A stretch of DNA of 64,000 nucleotides from Gnetum montanum (lineage: Eukaryota > Streptophyta > Gnetopsida > Gnetales > Gnetaceae), in NCBI GenBank assembly GCA_015680685.1, contig MNCI01002192.1, positions 299,358-363,357 of the forward strand. The letters run 5' to 3'. A model generated the notes under the pieces. It did not search any database. It saw only the letters and a program-made list of their open reading frames with translations, and was not told the origin of the DNA. The translations under genes and the position numbers were made by a program. Shown piece after piece: positions 10,471 to 22,430 of this stretch (its first letter is position 1; every line of letters begins with the position of its first letter).

Positions 10471-10984
10471 TGATGTAATTCACCATTGTTAAGAGAAGGG
10501 AGAGCATAACCTTGACCATGAGCATGAGAGAAAGCATGTGAGAGTTAAGGAAGGAGAGCTTGTACAAGGAAGTTGAGTGAGAGGTAAGAAAGAGAACTTA
10601 AGAGAGATTAGGCGGATCTCTTATAAGTGTCTTGTCTTAAGCTTGACCTCCATTGTGAGCTAGTGAGGATTAAGAGAGGACAAGTATGGCCTCTATTATC
10701 TTTGGGAGAGTTATGAGTTGAGCTTGGCTCCTCATCTTTTCTGTATTTTATATGTATTTTAAGAATTATCTTAATATCAAGGAGATTTTCTCTATTTTAT
10801 TATGTTTTTCTTACTTTCTAAGCTAAATCTACTTGGAAGTTGTGAATTGTATTTTTATTGGGTGTTTATGAAGCTGCAACACCCCTACACGATAATGAAT
10901 CTTTCTTAAAGGTCAAAATATTAAAAATCCAAATAGTAGATTCTATTATTTAAGTATTTGATGCTTATGACCTTTTATTGTTTT

Positions 10985-12280
10985 TTATTTGATTATGACC
11001 CACATGTCATTTGTAAGGTTTACATTGAGACTTTTGGTAGAATCTTTTCCAACTAAAAGAATAGAAATGAAAAGTTTAAACACATAGTAGACTTTGGTGA
11101 TGATCATGACTTTATTATTAGAAAGTTTAACAATGCAATCATCCATTCCCTTAATTTTCAAGGAACTTCCATCTTCCATTTTAATATTTCCAAGAGAAAT
11201 AGATTTGTAGTTGAGAAGGTATTATTTATGAGGTGTCATATGACTTAAGCAATCACTATCTATTATCCATGAGTCATTTGTAATGTTCATGATGAAACTA
11301 TTTTATTATCTTGAGAATATGCTTTCTTGTATGATTTTTTTTTCTTTCTTATTTTTTCTTTTGTTGTAGTTGAAATTGTTCAAAACACATTCTAGTCCAA
11401 CATGCTTCAATTATATGTCCTCTTTTTGTTTTCAAAATTTGTAGAATTGAGCTACTATGCTATTGTTGTAGATTCCTTAATTGTTGTTCCACCTTCCCCT
11501 AGATTGACCCCTTTCTTTGAATTTCTAATAGCCTTATTGATTTCCTTGAGTATAATTTTCTTCTTTTTGTGATGGAATTGAATATATCTTCCTCTTCCTC
11601 TAATCTACCTTCTCTACCACATTGATTAGATAAGTATGCTTGCTCAATTGTATTAATCTTATTTTTTTCTTTGATGGTCTAAAAAAATCTTATTTGTGCC
11701 AACACTTCATTAATGCTCATCATGCTTAGATCTCTTGAAATCATAAATTTTTTCATGATATTTTCAAATCTAGGATTTGTAGAAAAGGCTTGGACAATGT
11801 TATGTACTTTTTAAAAGTTGGAATATCCACAACGATAATCATCTATCCTTCTAATGCTAATGTACATTCTTGAGAAGAAAGCTTCTATCTCTTTATCTAG
11901 TAGAATCTCTAAGGAATAAAACTCTTATTGTATAACAATTATTGCATTTATCTATTTTTATGACTTTTCATGTATTCTAATTAGAGTGAGTCCCACATGT
12001 CCTTGGTACATTCATGAAATGTAAGTATTGATGAGATAATGTTTAATACATTATTAATAATGATGATGGTTTTCAAGCTATTTTTTCTTAAAATTATCTT
12101 ATTTGAGTCCTATTGATATTTTCAAAGTCATGGTTAGTAATAAAACATCTTTCAATAATATTCTAGTAATCATTAATTCCAAGAATTCCTTGCATACATC
12201 TCATTTAAAGATTGAAATCTTGGGATCCACTAAAAATTATAAAGCACTTACAAACATATTTTGTAGTTATCCTTCTTGAG
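10985..12280 (-). pseudogene. Ty1/copia gag-protease-pre-integrase fragment
   Basis: Read on the minus strand in several frames. A copia-type gag is recognisable ('MKCILGINDYWNIIERCF'-like near 12170-12230; 'MISRDLSMMSINEVLAQI'-like near 11680-11740), then a degraded Cys/His knuckle near 11400. A protease active-site region 'WIIDSDCLSHMT' lies near 11235-11275, with Asp-Ser-Asp where the family has Asp-Ser/Thr-Gly. The GAG-pre-integrase segment (11179-10985) has 'KIKGMDDCIVKLSNNK'. Integrase and RT should follow toward lower coordinates but do not. The fragment stops near 10985, close to the putative LTR. Strongly decayed. Confidence 0.7.
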
Positions 12281-12290
12281 AAGAACCTAA

Positions 12291-12306
12291 TCTCGAGTTG
12301 ATACCA
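12291..12306 (-). promoter_or_regulatory. Probable copia primer-binding site
   Basis: The minus strand TGGTATCAACTCGAGA begins with the eight bases typical of initiator tRNA-Met priming (TGGTATCA), then diverges. It sits just ahead of the copia gag. Confidence 0.5.
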
Positions 12307-12423
12307 ATTTTCTTAATGAATGAATGATAATCTCTAACTAATTTATATGGATTCATTCAAAATTCTTAAATTTTGTGGATCACAAGTTGATTACATCTTG
12401 GTCATGATTCTATGATCTATAAT

Positions 12424-12518
12424 ACCATGATTCATGACATTACAACATGAATAGTGATGATGTAAATACAAATAAAAATAATTTCTAAGGATTCCATAAG
12501 TTAATCATGAATCATGGT
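12424..12518. repeat. 14-bp inverted repeat in a U3-like region
   Basis: ACCATGATTCATGA (12424-12437) and its exact reverse complement (12505-12518), with a third ACCATGAT at 12523. It lies about 250 bases before the TATA box. Confidence 0.7.
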
Positions 12519-12768
12519 AGAAGACCATGATAACACTACAAGTCATGGTGATGATTAGCTAAAGAAATTTGAATTTTTGGACATACATATGCCAACATTA
12601 GTGTCATGCATCACCTTTAGCACATTCACATGTGGACATATTGAATCTTACATTACATCATATCACATTACCACATCAATGCATCACATTCAACATGTGA
12701 TCTCATCTTTTCTTAATTAATGTTTGAATTTTCATTTTCAAATCCCATGAACTTTAGGGAACCCTAAA

Positions 12769-12779
12769 CCTATAAATAG
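12769..12779 (+). promoter_or_regulatory. TATA box of LTR-like region
   Basis: CCTATAAATAG on the plus strand. Confidence 0.4.
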
Positions 12780-14120
12780 TACAATCATACACTTAATATT
12801 GGCCAATTTTTTAAGAATCAAAAGCACTTCTTAAATTTTGAGAAAACTTAATAGCACTAGCATTTGCATCACTTATGTTGCCTACATGTTCCATGGCCAT
12901 CTCAACATCATCAACACTCCATCAACTCAACCCAGTGCTTATGTCACTAATAATGCAAGTAGATACATTGATGCTAGCATCAACATAATCATTGCCAATG
13001 TCAACATTACTACTATAACAACATATAAAAACACTCTTTTTGGATCTTGAATTAGTGTCAAATGCATCAACAAGATTTCCATTCCATTGTCAACCTATAA
13101 GACCCTAAATCACATCCTTTAAGCCTTATTTTTTCTCATAAAATAAGATCAATTTATCAATTTACAACTTCAATCTCATCATTATACATTGTACCATAGT
13201 TATCTCTTATCCTTCCATATGAGGTAAACAATGTCATTTAATCAAATAAACTATCCTTTATTTGTTGGGAATGGAAAACCTAAATCCTACCTCATACATC
13301 AATCTTTCATTATCATTCATATTTTGTATCATATTTATTTTCATTAGATTCATATCATTTAGATATCATTGATTTTATCTCTAAGTTTATCGTCATTTAT
13401 TGATTCTCTAGTTGGCTCTATATTATGATCAATAGGCTAAATCCATATTAGATTTTATGATCATGTTCCTTCATTTCATAACCTTAGATCTATCAAGGAA
13501 TGTATCATTCCAAAGACCATTTATGACCATCTATCATATGCTAATACATGTTGTTTGTGGAGTTGTTCTTGTAGATCTACTAAAGAACATTTTTGCAAGA
13601 ACATTTCTTGTGGTAGAAGAAGGTCATCTTAGCTTTCTAGTATGTCACATCTGTATAAATGTTAATAGCTTTTTGTAATCTCTACTCTTTATTAAATCTC
13701 TTTCTATCTTCTTTCAATCTCTTACATTTACATTAGTGTAAGTCAAAGGCTAAGGTTAACATGTTTATTTGTTTAATTATTATCATCTTCATATCTCCAA
13801 TAATTTCTACATTTTTATTACTACAATCTTTATACTCTTTACATATTTTTCATAAATCTTATTTTCTTTGTATTTTTCTTTCTCTACATTTTGTTCATTA
13901 TAAAATAATAAAATAAAATAAAAATTTTCTATTTTCCTACATTTTTCTTTATCTAACATTAATAGTATTTTCTATTGAGCTATTTTTGGTGACATCATAT
14001 CACCCTTCTTTGTTATCTCATCTATTTTCTAAGTATATCCAAGAGAATCATCTATTTAGTATTATATCATCAACAAATCTCAATCATAATATCTTCATTC
14101 ATTCATTCTTGTAAGAAAGG

Positions 14121-15393
14121 ATGTCATATTCTTCTCAAATGAAAAAACATGCTTATAGGATCTCTTATGCTATGAGGAAAATGGATGTTTTTCTTCCTCC
14201 TAATATCCTAAAGAAAATGGCTAAGTTTGATGTTGCACATAATATTCTTTCATTTTAGCCTAATCATCATAATTCTATCTTCTTATCTAAATAAGATATC
14301 GTATGTCTTATTAGATATTTGAATTTTAGTAATCAATCCCAATAATCAACTATTGCATCTGCCACATCTATATCATCATCCCCCATATCTAATCCATCTA
14401 ATCAAACCTACCAACAAAGTATTAATCATAAAAACTCACTTCATAATACTAAGACTGGTCCTTCTACATTACTAAAACCAAGTATTCCTAGATTTGCTAC
14501 AACTAATATCCAACTCACTTACTAGTTCAACATGTCTAATATATCACATCAGCTTTTATCCTTCATGTAGGACATCAATTTCTATTTTTAAACTATTGAG
14601 CATGAAATTGATAGGGTTGTAATATTGTAATAACTTTCTTCATGCCAACTTCATCAATCTCTTCATTCTAGTAATATTATTGTCTCAACTTTAAACTTTA
14701 AAAATAAAGCTAAACCAAAGAAAAAGAATTTCTTTATCATCAACACACCTCCTCTTGTTGCACATATTTCATCTATTCATTCATAGAATAATATGCAAGC
14801 TCCATCTATCCTAGGTTTTCATTCATCAGCATAATCATGCACCATCATTAATCATCCTCCACGATATAATTAACTCCTAAACTAATAGTATCTTTTATTT
14901 CATCCTTCTACCTATGTTGATTTTAATCACAAGATCATCCTTTTCTCCATTGCTTCCTACATCCTAGCTTCATGTTATAGCAAGGATTCAACTACATTCC
15001 TTGTCTTAGGATTCAAGCAATGAATCCACTTCAGGTTCTTATCAAAGCAAATACAAATACAATTCAAAATGATATTTAAAGAATAAGAAATACATGGTTC
15101 TTCACCTTCTATTTTTGAAAAATTTACCCAAGTTCCTTCTACTCTTAGCTCAAATGATAGATTAATCCCTCTTCAACATCACTTCTACATTAACTCAAAA
15201 TCATCAACCACCAAATAAATATTTGAAAGATATCCCCACTTTAGGTAATCCTAACACTCAAATGAAGATCATATTAGTCATTTATCATGAGGCCCATCAT
15301 CCCACAATTTTCTTAACCACTACTCAAGAAGTCATTTTTCTTTCCTAGGATGAAGATATTATTGTTTCCTTGATCCTGAAATGAATATCCATT
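14121..15393 (+). pseudogene. Decayed gag-like reading frame of element L, interrupted by element C
   Basis: From ATG 14121 one frame stays coding-like ('MSYSSQMKKHAYRISYAMRK', 'MAKFDVAHNILSF'). Later parts continue over 400 codons with stops mostly at likely Gln positions, and end in 'DPEMNIH' just before the LTR of C. The end resembles the pre-protease part of Tat/Ogre-type polyproteins, and a protease-like segment continues at 28331. No complete domain was identified, so the Tat assignment is tentative. Confidence 0.4.
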
Positions 15394-16269
15394 TGATGAA
15401 TTGTAGATTGGCTATGTCAACTAGGCCTTTTTGACTAGGTCTCATTAAGAAGACCTTGTGAACTAGGCCCCATCAATGCATGATTTGATGCATTGACATG
15501 GCTCTGTCCATGTAATGTCTATTTTTGCCCATAAATACATGCTCACCCACCATGTTTTTGACATGTTTTATCATAGTTGTAGTGGATTTCTTATAGTTTT
15601 TTTCATTTGGAAGTCAGAATATTTTTGTGAGTGCCCATAGTAGAAGTCAAAAGTGTATAGATCTTTATTCAAGCACTATTGTACCTTAGCATAATAGTGT
15701 GTGCGGTAATCAAGATGAAATTTTTTGATAAACCTTATAGCACTTGGAAATATATTGATTCTTTATTTATGCATTTAACATCCCATGTAATTTCCTTTAA
15801 TTATTTAAGTAATTAAATAATTAATTAGGCTAAACTAAGCTAGATTAAGTAGTGATTAATTAAGCACATAAGTACAACCACTTCGAGCAAATGCTTGGTG
15901 CTTGGTACACCCAGTAATGCTTAATGTTTGATAACCCAATAGTGCTAAATGTGTTCAGGATGTGTATGGGAAGTGGTAATGGATGCTTATGTTAGAATCA
16001 ATTAGGTTAGTTAGTTAAGTTAAATTAGCAATTAAATAACTTCATTTCTTTCATCCTTTATTTTAAGCACCTAAAACATAAAACATAAAGATAATAAAAA
16101 TTATACACCTTAACTACACTTAATCATACCTTTTTGTATCACAAGTGTAATTGGGAAGACAACAAATGACTATTAGGATAAGTTCATTTCCAAGAGGCTA
16201 GTGTACCAAAAGACATAGAATCCATAGGATTCAACCAGATCACAGCATAGGGGTATTCACCACTCATCA
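15394..16269 (+). repeat. 5' LTR of element C (876 bp)
   Basis: TGATGAATTG to CACTCATCA. U3 holds repeats of ACTAGGCC/CAACTAGGCCCCATCAA and the inverted ATGCATGATTTGATGCAT word (about 15410-15510), followed by a CATAAATAC TATA-like box near 15531. Confidence 0.88.
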
Positions 16270-16270
16270 T

Positions 16271-16289
16271 TGGTGTTGTTGCTAGGAAT
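16271..16289 (+). promoter_or_regulatory. Primer-binding site of element C (degenerate tRNA-Asp type)
   Basis: TGGTGTTGTTGCTAGGAAT starts one base after the LTR. It aligns with TGGCGCCGTTGCCGGGGA with mainly C-to-T and G-to-A changes. Confidence 0.75.
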
Positions 16290-16425
16290 TCTTTTTGTTT
16301 GAAATGTGCACTATCTAGGCATAGTGAAAATCATTAACATCAGTGGATGAACCCTAAGATCAAAAAGCATTCTAAAAATGAATATAATAATTTAAGCACA
16401 CTAATATCTTATTTTAATAGCAAAA

Positions 16426-18830
16426 TGTATTCTTCTCACAAGCATGACGATACTAAACCACTAGTGCCTCAAGAATACAGGGTGATATATACTCATCCAG
16501 ATGAGTATGTGCTTGACTTCACCTTCATCCTACATTAGGATGAAAAATTGTGGTAGTAAGATATCAAGGGTAACATTGTAATGCCTTCCAATCAGTCTAT
16601 GCCCAAGATGCTACTCCAAAATCTTAGAAGGTTATACATCCAAAATCTTCAAGAAGAGAATGTTGTGCATGACCATGACTATAGGGACTACCATCCCACT
16701 GAAACATAATGCAAGAGACATCGACATTAGGAGAAACACCATGAAGGTTTGAAAGGGAAATGGTTCACCAACCCCTTGTTCCTACTAAACCAAAATGACA
16801 ATGAGGATCCTCCCTCTAGGGGTTCTCAACATGAAGATTATTCACCCTTTGATATTGATGATGTAGGCTTGAACCTAAAGCTATAGTCCACTATCAACAA
16901 TCTAGGTTCAGACAAAAGTAGGAGCTAAAGCAAGGGCTTGAGCAAGCATCAAGATGATAAGAAAGCTAAAAAACATGACCATGAAAAAAGTAAAGAAGGT
17001 GGAAGATACCATGATCATGGAAGTCCTCCTCTCTCTTATCCCTCTTTATCTACATCTTCTTCTTCCTCTTCTGATTCTAAGAGATGCCACTGAAAGAAAA
17101 AGCATGATGAAAGTAAACAGTGAGACAATAATGATCACTAGGCCCACCATGAATGAAGGGGTAGTAGAGGACATCATAGCCATTATCAAAATAATGATGA
17201 TGATGAGCCTTTGTTGGCAACTTGAAGTATGCTGAATATCACAGAGGTAGTGAATATTCCAACTAGGCATGTAAAAGATAGTCAGATAAAGAAACTTAAC
17301 ATGAACAATATCCCTAGATTTAAAGGGGATATAACTCTAATCCACAAACACATATTCAATCCTTTCATGATTCTTGTCCCTTAAAAAATATTTAAAACGA
17401 TTGGTGGAAATTAAAGCTATTTCCCAAGATACTCATCAAGGAAGCCAAAAGTTGGTATTAATCCTTGGAACCAAAATCCATCCATAGGTTAAGTACAATG
17501 CTAGAGCCATTCAATGATAAATATCAGACATACTCCCAAGTGTCTAATCTAAGAAGGTAGATCCAAGGATGGAAGTAATGAATACATGAACCCTTGGATG
17601 CTACAATGGGAAAATACTATTCCCTCATACACCAATGCCCTGGCCATGGTTATTCTTAGCAGGAACAACTTCAGCACATCATAGATGGATTCAGATTAGA
17701 AATGAGAGGAAATCTTGGGGTTTGTGCCCAAGGAAGACTATGAGAACTTAGAGCTCATTAGATCCAAATGCTAATAGATCAAGTAGCAAAAGAATAAGGA
17801 GACTTAAGAAAATGGAAAAGTGCTAAGGAATATAATAGAGATCCTTCCATTAGAGAAAGGAATTTTTGATTTTGCAATACTAAAGAGGAGTCACCACTTG
17901 ATGAGGTGATGCAACGAAAAACTTGGTTAATGAAAAAATCTATTTTCAATATATTGGCCAAGGTTGATAAATTATAAGAATCTTTGGATGAAAAATTCCA
18001 AACTTGTCTAATAATCGCAAAAGAATCAAGAGGGTAGAGTATGTATTATAACTGTAGGAGGTAGAAAGAAGCTGCATGTACAAACCAAAGGGGTAAGGAA
18101 AAAATAAGAAGATGATGGTGGATGTATCATTTGCCAATATGAACATCCTAAAGGATGTTTTCTTATTGTGTCATACTTGCAAGAGTCTAGGGTATATGCA
18201 CTAAATCTTAGACTAGAAAAAAGGAAAGAACCTAAAATTTTGCCTTATTCTCAAGGAAATCCAAGATGGTCCCAACAATAATAACAAGCTTATTATCCAA
18301 GTGAAGCTCCATCACAACCATATGAGCAATATGAGTAATGGAAACATCCATATTTGAGAGGGATGTCATCACCAAGGTAGTAGTACCCTTACAGGAAACC
18401 AAATCCATATGGGTACTATGTTTAACAACCAATTTTTCCATGTGAATTTTCTAGTCATGCTTCTTTTTAACACCACTAAAACCCTCTAGAGTATCACAAA
18501 CTCATTCTCCATCAACTAGAGGAGAAACTCCATATCCCTATCATCCTTCTCATCCTTTAACACATGCTTCTCCACCCTCCATCTAATTACCTCCTACTCC
18601 ATCTATGCAAGACAAAATTCCAAGCCAACCATAAGAATGTAATGCTACTAGGGGTATCCACTTACAACTGGCTTCCCAGCTGAATGGTTCAAAACAAAAA
18701 TCCTAAAAATGACTATTCTTCTAATCCCAAAAATCCTCCAAATTCCTCACAGACTAATGTTATTAGCCACCCTATCTCTTAATCATCCTCTACATCCATT
18801 TCTTTCAAGAGCCCTTCAAACCAAATGCTT
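16426..18830 (+). pseudogene. gag: gag of element C
   Basis: The conserved start is ATG 16426 (MYSSHKHDD); I and E start with a similar Ser-rich N-terminus. Conserved 'DEYVLDFTFILH' follows. A His/Lys/Ser-rich low-complexity linker lies near 16930-17120. The gag core near 17290-17800 is degraded and frame-shifted. A knuckle CIICQYEHPKGC lies near 18133-18170 with non-standard spacing. A Tyr/Pro-rich tail ('PYRKPNPYGYYV') is near 18390-18420. Length and order match E. Only short stretches are open. Confidence 0.75.
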
Positions 18831-19560
18831 TTTAAGATCTATATAGTTAGGTTAACCCATGTTGTATCTAATTGGATCAAGACTGGAAACCTTCCTAGAA
18901 AAGGATCTAACCCTAGAATTTTTCTCATCTAGTTGTAGATTTTTGGACATGAGCAATGCAAGGTTTTTCTTGATTCAGGTTTTGATGTCAATCTAATTTC
19001 CCATAACATGTATAAAGCATGGAATTTGCTGCCTCTTAAGAAGAGCAATATCCATTTAGAATTGGTAGACTAGTCTATCATTATTTTTTTGAAACTTGTG
19101 GAGGACATTGTGACTACTGTTTATGGGTGGTCATGTCCTACCAATTTTCTAATGATCAAGGTCAACAACTACAAGGGAGAATTTTGAATTGTTATGGAAA
19201 GGGCATGGTTGAGCACTATTGATGTATGAATGAGCATCAAAGATCTCTCCTTGGCAATTTCCAATGGAAATGAATTTGGAAAGAGTAAGAAGAAAAGAGT
19301 TCCATGCATAAAGTACAATGATATCGGAAGTAACTATGTGCAGAAACTCTAGTCTATCAAGAGCACATTCATCAAAGCATGTAGATAGTGTGTAGATGAA
19401 TTTGAAATCCAAAGATGCTTATACATAGTAGCCACAAAATAGGAGGGCACCTAGTGGTTGATAGTTGATATTGGAAGTAGCACACTTTGCATCAAACCTA
19501 TTGAAAGTCTAATATGTGCCTATATTGAAAGCATGGATGAACTAGAGCAAGTTCATCACC
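18831..19560 (+). pseudogene. Aspartic protease region of element C
   Basis: 'FLDSGFDVNLISHNMYKAW' near 18965-19025 contains the retropepsin Asp-Ser-Gly. 'IHLELVD.SIII' and 'ERAWLSTIDV' (near 19195-19230) follow as in Athila/Tat polyproteins. E has the matching stretch with Asp-Ile-Gly. It would process Gag-Pol. Several stops are present. Confidence 0.78.
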
Positions 19561-19879
19561 AACTCTTTGATGATGATGCAAATGATGATACTAATTGGAA
19601 ATAGTTGGAAGTCTCTGAAAATTTTAAACAAGATCTCTTAGAGTTGAAAACTCTACCTACTAGCATGAAGTATGCATTTTTGAAAAATGGTAAGCTAGTA
19701 ATCATCAATGCTAATCTTCCTCCAAAATAGAAAAAAATGTTGTTGAATGTGGTGAAAAAAAGGCCAATAGCCTTTGCTTGATCATATCCTGAGCTCACAA
19801 GGATTGATCCTAGGATATGCCAGCATCATATCTACACTGATCTAGCATGAAGCCAAAGAGGTAGCTGTAGCAGTGGATG

Positions 19880-20730
19880 AATCCCAAATTAAAGCATACT
19901 ATCAAATAGGAAATTGAGCAACTCCTCAAGATGTGGTTTATCTATCCCATTAAGGTTAGTCCACTCATGATTGTACTAAGGAAAGATGGAAAATGATGGG
20001 TTTGCATCAACTTCTAGCTATTAAATATGGTAACATTCAAAGATCACTTTCCATTCTCATTTGTGAATCAAGTGTTAGACACCATATCTAGCAATTGTTG
20101 TTATAGTTTTTTGGATGGTTATAGTGGCTATAAAAAAAATCTATATTGCACCAAAGGATAAAGCCAAAACAACATTTACAAGTCATTGGGGGACTTTTGC
20201 ATATTAAAAAATGCCTTTTGGTCTATGCAATGTTCCTACAACATTCCAACACTTGGTCTTGAGAATTTTTCAACAAAAAAATGGTTGTATCATGGAAGTA
20301 TTCATGGATGAATTCTCCACTTATGGAACTACATTTGAGTAAGCCTTGGATTGCCTTGAGCAACTACTTAAAAGGTGTGTGACAATGAATCTTTGGCTTA
20401 GTTGGTAGAAAATCCATCTGATGGTCTTGGAAGGCATTGTACTTGAGCATAGAATTTCTCAAGCAAGGACTGAGGTGGACCTTAAAAATATAAAGGTCAT
20501 ACAAGGAATAACTTACTAACCATAAACCATTAAAGATGTTTGATAATTCCTTAGATACAATAGCTACAATAGGTGATTTAAAGAGAATTTTTCTATGATC
20601 ATAAAACCATTCGTCAAGCTAACAAAGAAAGATACTCCATTCATCTAGAATAAAGAATGTGAAAATGTCTTCCAAAGCCTCAAGTAGAAACTCATAGAAA
20701 GTTCAATTCTATGAGCACCTAACTAGTGTT
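19880..20730 (+). pseudogene. Reverse transcriptase of element C
   Basis: Ty3/gypsy RT blocks appear in order: 'WVCINF.LLNMVTFKDHFPF' (from about 19995), 'FLDGYSGY' near 20110, 'MPFGLCNVPTTFQ' near 20213 and 'MEVFMDEF' at 20292-20315. The last should be MDD, so the second catalytic Asp has become Glu (codon 20310-20312). Thumb and connection sequence follow with stops and frame changes. The wording MEVFMDDF and MPFGLCNAP is typical of the Athila branch. Confidence 0.82.
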
Positions 20731-21110
20731 AACCATTTCATATCATGACATATGCATAAAATTATGCCTTGGGAGCCATTCTTACATAGTTCAATGATAA
20801 GAAAAATCTATATTACATCTGCTACACAAGTAAAAGCATTGTGGGTGCACATTTAAATTACACCATAATGGAAAAAGAACTATTGGTGGTGGTGTATGCT
20901 CTAGAGAAGTTAAAGTACTATGTGCTTGGATATAAAGTGTTTGTGCACATTGATCATAGTGCAATTTTCTTCCTCATGAATGAACCAACGATGAGCCCCC
21001 ATATTATACTATGGTTGGTGATCTTACAAGAAGTTGATCTTACAATGGTAGATTGAAAAAAGATTGAGAATGTGGTCATTGATCACTTATCTCGGTTACG
21101 ATGGGATAAC
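20731..21110 (+). pseudogene. RNase H of element C
   Basis: The open part 20841-21056 has 'MEKELLVVVYALEKLKYYV' and 'HIDHSAIFFLMN', the usual Ty3/gypsy RNase H signatures, and ends near 'VVIDHLSRLRWD'. The site where E interrupted element G corresponds to the 'IDHSAI' position. Confidence 0.8.
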
Positions 21111-21179
21111 AAAGAGAAGAGCTTGCTTTCTAACCAATTTCATGATGAACTCCTCTTTACTAGTACAATAAATGAACAA

Positions 21180-22430
21180 GTACCCATAGAACCAAAATAG
21201 TATGATGGCATCCTTGCTTATCTTCTCGCTCAAGAGATTCCACAAGATTTGGACTATAGAAAGAAATAGCAATTTCTTCATTAGGCCAAATGCTTCATGG
21301 AAATCAAAAGACACCTTTACAAAGTCTACATCGATGGCTTGGTTTGTTCATGTGTACTTGATGTTGATCAATTGCACATTCTCTAGGACACTCATGAGGG
21401 TCCTTATGGGGGTCACTATGCTAGAAGATGCATGGCCATTAAGATCCTAATGATAGGGTATTATTCACCAACCATATTTAGGGATGCCTACTAATTTGTT
21501 TTCTCTTGTGAACATTGTCAACATGATTGCTTGAATGGAATGACCTCAATAGTGGATCTAATCACTAGAATACTTCAACTTCATGGATCCCATCATACCC
21601 ATGTGAAATGGAAATATGTACTTGATTACTGCATAAAATGGGTAGAAGAAGAAACCGTCATCAATTGTACATCATCTACTACTCCATAGTTTGTACAAAA
21701 AATTTTCTAAATTAATTTTGGGTGCCACAAACACTAATGTTTAAGAATGGAACCCATTTCACAAGCATCACTTTTTGCAAGCTCATGCAACACTTAGGGG
21801 TTGAACGTAAATTAACAACACCCTATCACCCGTAAGCCAATGGGCAAGTAGAGGTTACTAACAGGGAGATTATGAAGATCTTAATGAGAAATATTAGCAA
21901 ATATAGGAGAGATTAGAGCACAAAACTCAACGATGCCCTCTGGAACTACTGCTCAACATGGAAACTCCTTATATGCTACTCTCCTTATGAAGTGGTTTAT
22001 GGGAAACTACCAATACTTCCTATTCAATCCAAGCTTTGTACACTTTCAACAACATGTGACCTAGATCTTGAACTAAGTCTAGCATAAAGAAAACAATTTA
22101 TCAACCTTAATGTGCTAGATAAAAATTTATTAATGGTCCTATCCTTTAATTAAGTGCACATAAAACTTAATGAACAACACCATGATCTTAGGATAAGGAA
22201 AGTGAAATTTTAACCTAGAGACAAGGCCCTCTACTAGAACCTCACACATGTACCTCAATGAAAAAAGTTCCAAACGTTGTGGGAAGGGCTTTATATCATT
22301 TATGAAACCTTTCCTTTTGGGGCCATGTTGATCTACAAACCTAAGAGCTTGGACAAAAAGTAGCTGGTCAACATGCAACAAGTCAAACCTTTCTATGAAC
22401 CCATGCAAGCTAGTGGAAGTAACGCCTCAA
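21180..22430 (+). pseudogene. Integrase of element C
   Basis: Recognisable by alignment with G (49545-50800): a Pro-Met-rich core start near 21590, 'YHP.ANGQV' near 21825-21850, the 'YSPYEVVYGKLP' segment near 21975-22010, and a C-terminal GPY-like stretch to about 22430. Many stops, not functional. Confidence 0.72.

Larger units (their letters stand above)
10018..10890 (+). repeat. Putative LTR of an unidentified element
   Basis: Begins with TGATTC after a possible polypurine tract. It carries a cluster of AGATGTCT/AGACATCT words (10166-10280), a TATA box (TTATAAATAT, 10461-10470) and a G/A-rich leader. The right border near CACCCCTACA is uncertain. No partner LTR is in the window, so the call rests on promoter-like layout only. 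Confidence 0.35.
12307..13958 (+). repeat. LTR-like promoter and leader region of a probable Tat-type element (L)
   Basis: No coding capacity. It contains an inverted repeat (ACCATGATTCATGA at 12424, its complement at 12505), further CATGAT/ACATGTGATC words, then CCTATAAATAG at 12769-12779. A T/C-rich sequence runs to a possible LTR end ..CTAACA near 13958. A decayed gag-like frame starts soon after. Borders are inferred. Confidence 0.35.

Noticed and set aside
16954-17270. Overlapping charged frames on both strands
   Set aside because: Lys/His/Ser-rich gag linker of element C in decayed form. The antisense frame is a by-product.
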